24,795 nucleotides of DNA. Origin: Megasphaera elsdenii (GTDB taxonomy: Bacteria; Bacillota; Negativicutes; Veillonellales; Megasphaeraceae). Shown here in pieces: positions 7,073 through 13,178 of this stretch. The DNA is taken from assembly GCF_020539865.1 (NCBI RefSeq), contig NZ_JAJBQV010000031.1, forward strand, positions 1-24,795, written 5' to 3'. The position numbers and the translations under genes are program-made. Each line of letters opens with the position of its first letter. The stretch's first letter is position 1. The notes beneath the pieces were generated by a model. It was given only the letters and a program-made list of their open reading frames with translations. It ran no database searches and had not been told where the DNA came from.

Positions 7073-7125
7073 GGTGTACACCGAATCGGGGCTTTAATAT
7101 ACACTCGATTGGTATACGTTTACAA
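7073..7125 (-). promoter_or_regulatory. lysR promoter with embedded operator-like palindromes
   Basis: On the minus strand: TTGTAA (complement of 7120-7125), 18 bp, TATATT (complement of 7096-7101). TATAC-N9-GTATA (7098-7116) lies within this promoter between the two hexamers, an arrangement like a LysR T-N11-A site. A second, perfect palindrome GGTGTACACC (7073-7082) lies just downstream in the leader. Both positions suit autorepression. Confidence 0.5.
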
Positions 7126-7198
7126 AATGGCACTGAATGATGCATAAACTAGCATCACATTCCTATTGAATTTAGCATTACTTAGGCATATAATTAAC

Positions 7199-7217
7199 TT
7201 GTAAGAAAAAGTTACAA
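7199..7217. promoter_or_regulatory. Inverted repeat TTGTAA-N7-TTACAA
   Basis: Perfect 6-bp arms at 7199-7204 and 7212-7217 in the lysR-nifJ divergent region, about 70 bp upstream of the nifJ -10 candidate. The half-site TGTAA recurs in the larger inverted repeat at 7270-7303. A shared regulator is possible. Confidence 0.35.
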
Positions 7218-7269
7218 AGTCGTTCGGTTTGTGATGGTCAGCAAGCTTCAAAAGGCATGTTGGTGTGCA

Positions 7270-7303
7270 AATCTGTAATATCACTATAATAGTATTACAG
7301 ATT
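7270..7303 (+). promoter_or_regulatory. nifJ promoter -10 enclosed by an 11-bp inverted repeat
   Basis: AATCTGTAATA (7270-7280) and its exact complement TATTACAGATT (7293-7303) flank a 12-bp centre that contains a perfect TATAAT (7285-7290). No good -35 lies 16-18 bp upstream (7262-7267 is GGTGTG), which hints at activator dependence. The repeat would place a bound dimer over the -10 and start site. Confidence 0.5.
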
Positions 7304-7544
7304 GAGAATATTAGCAATACCTTTTTTGAATATTGTTGAACCTTCCCACTTTTTATTGCATTTTTTTCAAGGTAGGGACGTGTATGGACGATACGTGAAC
7401 AAAAGTCATCCATGGAACCTGGGTGATGGTGTCCGCGCCGCCCGTATGAGGATGCAACAGAACGTCTTTATAGCTTTCTTAAGCCTATCAGTATGGTGTT
7501 TCCATATTGAAAGTATACTTTTATTTAAGGAGCGTGTTTTATCT
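7304..7544 (+). promoter_or_regulatory. Long untranslated leader of nifJ
   Basis: About 240 bases between the probable start site and the nifJ ATG. The centre (7374-7470) is more GC-rich than its flanks and can form small hairpins, for example ACGTGTAT pairing with ATACGT around 7378-7396 with one bulged G. Its frame is open without stops into nifJ, but the encoded sequence does not look like a protein domain. No known riboswitch class is recognised. The ribosome binding site AAGGAG (7527-7532) is 12 bases from the ATG, rather far. Confidence 0.4.
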
Positions 7545-10500
7545 ATGAGCAAATTTAAAACCATGGATGGTAACGAAGCAGCTGCATGGGTGTCCTATGC
7601 ATTTACTGAAGTTGCCGCAATTTATCCGATCACGCCGTCTTCTCCTATGGCAGAACATGTCGATGATTGGGCAGCCGCTGACATGAAAAACATCTTCGGC
7701 CACAAAGTCAACGTTGTTGAAATGCAGTCCGAAGCTGGCGCAGCTGGCGCATTCCACGGTTCTTTACAGGCTGGTGCTTTGACAACTACGTACACGGCAT
7801 CTCAGGGCTTCCTCCTCATGATTCCGAACATGTACAAAGTTGCCGGTGAACTCCTCCCGGGCGTATTCCACGTAGCTGCTCGTGCTTTGGCTAACCATGC
7901 ACTGAACATCTTCGGTGACCATCAGGATGTTATGTCTGCTCGTGCAACAGGCTGCTGTCTCTTGGCCGAATCCAATGTTCAGGAAGTCATGGATCTCGGT
8001 GGCGTCGCTCATTTGGCAGCAATTAAAGGTTCCCTGCCGTTCATCAACTTCTTCGATGGTTTCCGTACGTCTCACGAAATTCAGAAAGTTGAAGTCATGG
8101 ACTTCGAAAACTTCAAGAAACTCGTTGACTGGGACGCTATCGAAGCATTCCGCAAACGTGCCCTCAACCCGGATCATCCGGAAATCCGCGGCACTGCAGA
8201 AAACCCGGACGTATACTTCCAGCACACAGAAGCTTCCAACAAGTTCTATGACGCTATGCCGGATATCGTAGCTGGCTACATGGACAAGATTTCTGAAATC
8301 ACGGGCCGTACGTACAAACCGTTCAACTACTACGGTGCTCCTGATGCTGAATACGTTGTCGTATCCATGGGTTCTCTCTCCGACGTCGCTAAACAGACTG
8401 TCGAATACTTGCAGAGCCAGGGCGAAAAAGTCGGTGCCATCAACGTTCACCTCTATCGTCCGTTCTCCAACAAGTACCTCCTCAACGTTCTTCCGAAAAC
8501 AGTTAAGAAGATCGCTGTCATCGACCGCACGAAAGAACCGGGCTCCCTCGGCGAACCGCTCTACCTCGATATCGTTGGCTTCGTAACTGAAGAAAACCTC
8601 AACATCGACGTTATCGGCGGCCGTACAGGTATGGGCTCCAAGGACGTTCTTCCGGAAGACTTCCTCGCTGTCTTCAAAGAACTCAAGAAAGAACATCCGC
8701 TCAATGGCTTCACGTTGGCTATCGACGACGATGTTACCAACCTCAGCCTTCCGCGCGAACCGAAAATGCCGCTTGACACGACTGGCCTTACGTCCTGCAA
8801 ATTCTGGGGCTTCGGTTCTGATGGTACTGTCGGCGCTAACAAATCCGCTATCAAGATCATCGGCGACCACACCGACATGTATGCTCAGGCATACTTCGCT
8901 TATGACTCCAAGAAATCCGGCGGCGTAACCATTTCTCACCTGCGTTTCGGTACTCGCCCGATCGATATGCCGTACCTCATCGACGCAGCTGACTACATCG
9001 CTTGCCATCGTCAGTCCTACATCAAACGTTTTGATGTCCTCCGCGGCATTAAAGACGGCGGCACATTCATGCTGAACTGCACCTGGACTGATGAAGAACT
9101 GGAAAAAGAACTTCCGGCTCGCATCAAACGTTCCATCGCTAAACATCATGTTAAATTCTACACCTTGAATGGTGACGCTATTGGCCAGAAACTCGGCCTC
9201 GGCACTCGTATCAACATGGTCATGCAGGCTGCATTCTTCGCACTTGCTAAGATCATTCCTATCGATGATGCCGTTAAATACTTGAAAGACTCCATTGTCA
9301 AGAGCTATGGCAAGAAAGGCCAGAAAGTCGTTGACATGAACAACGGCGCTGTTGATGCTGGTATCAAAGAATTCCATGAAGTTAACTATCCGGCTTCCTG
9401 GGCTGACGCTAAAGACGAAGTCGTCGAAGGCCGCCCGGCTACGAAGTACTTCACGGAAGTTGCAAAACCGATGCTCGAACAGGTTGGCGACGATCTCCCG
9501 GTTTCCGCATTTGCTGGCCGCGAAGATGGCACCATGCCTTCCGGCACTGCTAAATTCGAAAAAGCTGGCCCGGCTCTCCACGTTCCTGCCTGGGATGCTG
9601 AAAAATGTATCGGCTGCATGCAGTGCTCCTTCGTTTGCCCGCACGCAACCATCCGTCCGGTCCTCACGACTGACGAAGAACTCAAAGCTGCTCCGGCTGG
9701 CTTCCAGACGGCTGCTAAAGCTAAATCCGGCAAACAGTATCATGTTTCCATCATCGTTGACCAGCTCGACTGCCTCGAATGCGGTTCCTGCGTAAACGTC
9801 TGCCCGGTTCAGGCCCTCACCATGGTTCCGAACACCGACGAAGAACGTCAGAAGATGGATCTCTGGTACTATGGTACGGAACAGGTTGCTCCGAAAGCTA
9901 ACCCGCAGAACAAGAAGACCGTCATCGGTTCTCAGTTCGAAACTCCGCTCCTCGAATTCTCCGGTGCATGCGCAGGCTGCGGTGAAACACCGTATGTCAA
10001 ACTCATCACGCAGCTCTTCGGCGATCGCATGATGATTGCAAATGCTACTGGCTGCTCCTCCATTTGGGGTGCATCCGCTCCGGTTTCCCCGTACACCATG
10101 AACGCTGCTGGCCATGGCCCGGCTTGGGCAAACAGCCTCTTCGAAGATGCTGCTGAATTTGGTCTCGGCATGTTCCTCGGCGTAGACAAAGTCCGCAAAG
10201 ACTTGGCTGAAAACCTCGACGCTGCTAAAGCCGTTGCTTCTCCGGAACTCCAGGCTGCACTCAGCGATTGGGCTGCTAACATGAACGAAGGCGAAGGCTC
10301 TCGTGAACGCGCTGACAAACTGACAGCTCTCCTCGAAAAAGAAGCTGCTGGCAAACCGGTTCTCGAAGACTTCCTCGCTAAGAAACAGTTCTTCGTTAAA
10401 CGTAGCCAGTGGATCATCGGTGGTGACGGCTGGTCCTACGATATCGGTTACGGCGGTGTTGACCACGTCCTCGCTTCCGACCACGACGTCAACGTCCTCG

Positions 10501-11060
10501 TCCTCGATACTGAAGTTTACTCCAACACTGGCGGTCAGTCCTCTAAAGCTACCCCGACTGCAGCTATCGCTCAGTTCGCTGCTGCCGGCAAACGCACGAA
10601 GAAGAAGGACCTCGGCATGATGGCTATCTCCTATGGCTATGTTTATGTAGCTCAGGTATCTATGGGTGCTGATAAGAACCAGCTCATGAAAGCTATGACG
10701 GAAGCTGAAGCTTACCATGGCCCGTCCCTGGTTATCTGCTACGCTCCTTGCATTAACCACGGCATCCGTAAAGGCATGGGCAAGAGCCAGCTCGAAGAAA
10801 AACTCGCTGTCGAATGCGGTTACTGGGATCTCTTCCGCTACAACCCGGATCTCAAAGCTCAGGGCAAGAATCCGTTCAGCCTCGACTCCAAAGAACCGGA
10901 TTACAGCAAATTCCAGGAATTCTTACAGGGTGAAGTTCGTTATGCTTCCCTTAAGAAAGGCTTCCCGGAAGAAGCAGACGCTCTCTATGCTAAGACAGAA
11001 GCTGATGCTAAGAACCGTCGCGAATCCTATGTACGTTTACAGAAGGGTTTTGAAGACTAA
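7545..11060 (+). CDS. nifJ: Pyruvate:ferredoxin (flavodoxin) oxidoreductase, single chain
   Basis: An 1171-residue homodimer-type PFOR. It oxidises pyruvate with CoA to acetyl-CoA and CO2, passing electrons to ferredoxin; it is the central catabolic step in anaerobes. Domains in order: N-terminal TPP pyrimidine-binding domain (YPITPSSPMAE near residue 30), transketolase C-like and gamma-type domains (about 260-630), a two-cluster ferredoxin domain (CIGCMQC from C688; CLECGSC from C743, each with a following CP cysteine), and the TPP-pyrophosphate domain with proximal-cluster cysteines C809/C812 (ACAGCGE) and the GDGWSYDIG motif at about 960. Length matches the family. Start is MSKFKTMDGNEAAAW; upstream in-frame codons are leader. 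Codon bias is extreme, as expected of one of the most abundant proteins. Transcribed alone, with its own terminator. Confidence 0.98.
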   Translation: MSKFKTMDGNEAAAWVSYAFTEVAAIYPITPSSPMAEHVDDWAAADMKNIFGHKVNVVEMQSEAGAAGAFHGSLQAGALTTTYTASQGFLLMIPNMYKVAGELLPGVFHVAARALANHALNIFGDHQDVMSARATGCCLLAESNVQEVMDLGGVAHLAAIKGSLPFINFFDGFRTSHEIQKVEVMDFENFKKLVDWDAIEAFRKRALNPDHPEIRGTAENPDVYFQHTEASNKFYDAMPDIVAGYMDKISEITGRTYKPFNYYGAPDAEYVVVSMGSLSDVAKQTVEYLQSQGEKVGAINVHLYRPFSNKYLLNVLPKTVKKIAVIDRTKEPGSLGEPLYLDIVGFVTEENLNIDVIGGRTGMGSKDVLPEDFLAVFKELKKEHPLNGFTLAIDDDVTNLSLPREPKMPLDTTGLTSCKFWGFGSDGTVGANKSAIKIIGDHTDMYAQAYFAYDSKKSGGVTISHLRFGTRPIDMPYLIDAADYIACHRQSYIKRFDVLRGIKDGGTFMLNCTWTDEELEKELPARIKRSIAKHHVKFYTLNGDAIGQKLGLGTRINMVMQAAFFALAKIIPIDDAVKYLKDSIVKSYGKKGQKVVDMNNGAVDAGIKEFHEVNYPASWADAKDEVVEGRPATKYFTEVAKPMLEQVGDDLPVSAFAGREDGTMPSGTAKFEKAGPALHVPAWDAEKCIGCMQCSFVCPHATIRPVLTTDEELKAAPAGFQTAAKAKSGKQYHVSIIVDQLDCLECGSCVNVCPVQALTMVPNTDEERQKMDLWYYGTEQVAPKANPQNKKTVIGSQFETPLLEFSGACAGCGETPYVKLITQLFGDRMMIANATGCSSIWGASAPVSPYTMNAAGHGPAWANSLFEDAAEFGLGMFLGVDKVRKDLAENLDAAKAVASPELQAALSDWAANMNEGEGSRERADKLTALLEKEAAGKPVLEDFLAKKQFFVKRSQWIIGGDGWSYDIGYGGVDHVLASDHDVNVLVLDTEVYSNTGGQSSKATPTAAIAQFAAAGKRTKKKDLGMMAISYGYVYVAQVSMGADKNQLMKAMTEAEAYHGPSLVICYAPCINHGIRKGMGKSQLEEKLAVECGYWDLFRYNPDLKAQGKNPFSLDSKEPDYSKFQEFLQGEVRYASLKKGFPEEADALYAKTEADAKNRRESYVRLQKGFED

Positions 11061-11091
11061 TTTGATTGCACTCGCTGCATGAGAATAGAAG

Positions 11092-11137
11092 AAAGGCCCC
11101 GCATGAAGGTTTCGACCCTCATGCGGGGCCTTTTTTT
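11092..11137 (+). terminator. Strong intrinsic terminator of nifJ
   Basis: A perfect 15-bp stem (11092-11106 with 11119-11133, core GGCCCCGCATGA) capped by GGT-TTCG-ACC with a TTCG tetraloop, followed by seven Ts. The GCATGAAGGTTTCG apex matches that of the repeat-associated terminators at 5602, 12850 and 24606. Confidence 0.95.
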
Positions 11138-11138
11138 A

Positions 11139-11167
11139 TTGCCATCCTTTCTCAAAAGGTATATAAT
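11139..11167 (+). promoter_or_regulatory. Promoter of the transporter-kinase fusion gene
   Basis: TTGCCA (11139-11144), exactly 17 bp, TATAAT (11162-11167): a near-consensus housekeeping promoter lying directly after the nifJ terminator T-run. The predicted leader is about 35 bases. Confidence 0.75.
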
Positions 11168-11191
11168 AAAGCGTGTTTTTAAGAACCACTT

Positions 11192-11207
11192 AGAAAGGGG
11201 CCTTTCT
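11192..11207 (+). promoter_or_regulatory. Palindromic ribosome binding site before the fusion gene
   Basis: AGAAAGG-GG-CCTTTCT is a perfect palindrome that contains the Shine-Dalgarno AAGGGG and ends 2 bases before the ATG. As RNA it can fold as a 6-bp hairpin with a 4-base GGGC loop, partly hiding the ribosome binding site. This could moderate translation from a very strong promoter. Confidence 0.45.
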
Positions 11208-11209
11208 GT

Positions 11210-12832
11210 ATGTCATCTAAATTGGGTACGTTATGTATTGTCCTAACGGCCATAGCCTTTGGTACGATGGAAATTTCCTTGAAGATTGCCGGGACGGCGT
11301 TCACGCCTTTCCAGTTGACCTTTCTCCGGTTTCTCGTCGGCGGGCTGTTGCTCATGCCGCTGGCTATCCGCGATTTGAAGAAGCGTAGCATCCACCTCGA
11401 TCGTTCCGATTGGGGGTATTTGGCTGTCCTCGGACTGATCAACATCTGTTTCAGCATGATCTTCTTCCAGATCGGGGTCAACATGGCCAATGCCGGCCTG
11501 GCAGCCATTGTCTTCTCCAGTAATCCGATTTTTGTCATGATTTTCTCGTATTTCATTATTCACGAAGCCTTTACCCGCAAGAAGGCCATTACCTTGGTCT
11601 TGAGCCTTATCGGCCTGGTCATCGTCGCTAATCCCATGGCTATTATCCGCAGCGGCAATATCGGCTTGCTCGTATCACTGGCAGCTGCCGTTTCCTTTGC
11701 CCTTTACACGACGCTGGGGAAACTGCGTATTGAAAAACTGGGCGGCAATGTAGAAAATGCCTTCAGCTTTCTTATCGGCTGCGTCTTTCTGCTTTTCCTT
11801 CTCTTGTTCCACGGCGATCCCATTGTGGCCGGTATTGATTCTCATACCGTGTGGTCCCTTATTTACTGTTCCTTAGTCGTCACGGGCTTCGGCTATCTGT
11901 GTTTCATGAAGGCCGTCGAACTGACAGGTCCGTCCAATGCGTCCTTTGCCTTCTTCATTAAGCCGATTATCGCCTTGATCTTGTCGGCCATCATCTTGTC
12001 GGAACCGATTACGGTCAATGCCGTCGTCGGCTTGGCGCTGATCCTTCTGGGCTGCACCATGGCAGGGCCGATTGAACACTTGCTCTTCCGCCACCATGCT
12101 ATTGGCGAAATCGAAGGCCGCGAAAACCATCCGGCTTGGATCAAGGAAGATACAGAAAGCCCCTTGGTCATTACGATTTCCCGTGAATACGGCAGCGGCG
12201 GCCGCAATATTGGCAAGCTCGTCGCCCGTCAGCTCGGTATCCCGTATTACGATACGGAAATCCTCAATTTGACTCGCAAAGAACATCCTCAGACCTTCGC
12301 TGCTTGGTGCAAAGACCGCAAGCGTCTCCTCGGACCCTTGCTGACCAAGGTCTATGATGATTACATCCACTATGCATCGGGCTATGAATCGAAGCAGCAG
12401 GAAATGTTCCGCGATGAAGCCGAAGTCATCCAGGGCTTGACGGCTGGGAAATCCTGCGTCATCGTCGGCCGTTTGGCCAACTACATCCTGCGCAAACGGC
12501 CGAATACGTTCAACGTCTTTATTTCGTCCGACCCGGACTGGGCTATCCAGCGCATTATGCTCCGGGAACACGTCGATGCCGAAACAGCGCGGAAAATCCG
12601 CAACCACGTCAACCATGAACGGCGCGACCATTGCATGTACTGCACCGAGTCTTATTGGGGCTATGGTGCCAATTACGACTTGAGCCTCAAGTCCAGTGAC
12701 TACGGCGTCGTCAAGACAGCGGACCTCATCTTGCAGGCTGCCCAGCACCGCTTGACCATCTCGAAAGAAGATATCAATCCCGCTGCAGACCACAACGCCA
12801 TCGATTCGCCGGCTGTAGCCGCCGAATCGTGA
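11210..12832 (+). CDS. EamA/DMT transporter fused to a cytidylate-kinase-like domain
   Basis: A 540-residue fusion. Residues 1-284 form a complete drug/metabolite transporter: ten hydrophobic helices in two EamA repeats (about 7-140 and 150-284), with typical features such as FLRFLVGG at 38-45 and a late FFIKPIIALILSAIILSEP helix. A charged linker (285-318) leads to a cytidylate-kinase-like domain of the Cytidylate_kin2 type at about 319-512: ITISREYGSGGRNIG, then LGIPYYDTEIL, CVIVGRLANYILR, FNVFISS and the late WGYGANYDLSLKSS. The glycine loop lacks the Walker A lysine, as I recall for this subfamily, so kinase activity is unproven. A ten-helix DMT protein has both ends in the cytoplasm, placing the kinase-like domain there. 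The 28-residue tail is Ala/Asp-rich. Transcribed alone. Substrate unknown; a nucleoside or related metabolite is a guess. Confidence 0.88.
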   Translation: MSSKLGTLCIVLTAIAFGTMEISLKIAGTAFTPFQLTFLRFLVGGLLLMPLAIRDLKKRSIHLDRSDWGYLAVLGLINICFSMIFFQIGVNMANAGLAAIVFSSNPIFVMIFSYFIIHEAFTRKKAITLVLSLIGLVIVANPMAIIRSGNIGLLVSLAAAVSFALYTTLGKLRIEKLGGNVENAFSFLIGCVFLLFLLLFHGDPIVAGIDSHTVWSLIYCSLVVTGFGYLCFMKAVELTGPSNASFAFFIKPIIALILSAIILSEPITVNAVVGLALILLGCTMAGPIEHLLFRHHAIGEIEGRENHPAWIKEDTESPLVITISREYGSGGRNIGKLVARQLGIPYYDTEILNLTRKEHPQTFAAWCKDRKRLLGPLLTKVYDDYIHYASGYESKQQEMFRDEAEVIQGLTAGKSCVIVGRLANYILRKRPNTFNVFISSDPDWAIQRIMLREHVDAETARKIRNHVNHERRDHCMYCTESYWGYGANYDLSLKSSDYGVVKTADLILQAAQHRLTISKEDINPAADHNAIDSPAVAAES

Positions 12833-12849
12833 GTTTGTAGTTGGTAGTA

Positions 12850-12989
12850 GGGGCTGTCGCACGAAGGTTTTTTCCATCATGCATGGCCCTTTTCTTAAAT
12901 GTTTGAGGGTTGATGTATGATGTTTGAGGCAATGGCTTTTAAAGTTTGTCCCATCCACATCAAACTTTAAACTTCAAACTCCAAACTCC
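12850..12989 (+). repeat. Dispersed intergenic repeat, copy B
   Basis: Begins with the terminator-like module GGGGCTGTCGCACGAAGG and TCATGCATGGCCC plus T-run, then GTTTGAG/GTTGATG/GTTTGAG units, a GGCTTTTAAA centre, and the inverted units ACATCAAAC, CTTCAAACTC and CAAACTCC. By hand alignment it differs from copy C at about 13 of roughly 132 positions. It follows the transporter-kinase gene by 17 bp. Confidence 0.8.
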
Positions 12990-13024
12990 AAAAAGCGCTG
13001 TCTTTATACGACAGCGCTTTTTTT
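12990..13024. terminator. Intrinsic terminator after repeat B
   Basis: Stem AAAAAGCGCTGTC (12990-13002) with its exact complement (13010-13022), a 7-base loop and a T-run; the A-run on the left makes it potentially bidirectional. It insulates the transporter-kinase gene from the recJ operon. The region from here to 13178 is AT-rich and holds the recJ promoter area. Confidence 0.85.
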
Positions 13025-13104
13025 ACGCCTGCAATGTTAAACAAATCTTAAACTTTCTCAAAATTAACAAATAATGGCAAGTAGCAATAGATTTAGCCTT
13101 TATT

Positions 13105-13175
13105 TTGAGAATAGAAAGTGATAAAATAATAATTGATTTATTGATAGTGATTATTCTTGAGAATGTATAGTGATA
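13105..13175 (+). promoter_or_regulatory. recJ operon upstream region: direct repeat and Fur-box-like site
   Basis: A 19-bp direct repeat (16 of 19 identical), TTGAGAATAGAAAGTGATA at 13105-13123 and TTGAGAATGTATAGTGATA at 13157-13175, flanks an AT-rich stretch. Between them 13142-13156 reads TGATAGT-G-ATTATTC, matching the 7-1-7 Fur/PerR-type consensus TGATAAT-N-ATTATCA at 11 of 14 positions. ATTCT-TG-AGAAT (13153-13164) is a perfect palindrome overlapping it. No promoter is unambiguous; TTGATA (13141-13146) and TATAGT (13166-13171) are 19 bp apart. The AT-richness weakens the case. Confidence 0.3.
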
Positions 13176-13178
13176 GCT

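Noticed and set aside
7400..7450. TPP-riboswitch-like GAACCTG in the nifJ leader
   Set aside because: The CTGAGA element and the paired thi-box stems are missing; a seven-base match alone is expected by chance.
7302..7544. In-frame N-terminal extension of nifJ starting from TTG at 7302
   Set aside because: The added 81 codons do not resemble PFOR, overlap the promoter's inverted repeat, and have no ribosome binding site at the TTG, whereas ATG 7545 begins the family's normal N-terminus.
7764..10760. 998-codon open frame antisense to nifJ, and similar long antisense frames opposite aspS (22817-24565) and gltS (222-1370)
   Set aside because: They mirror strongly biased sense codons that avoid stop codons on the opposite strand; they have no ribosome binding sites and no recognisable domains.
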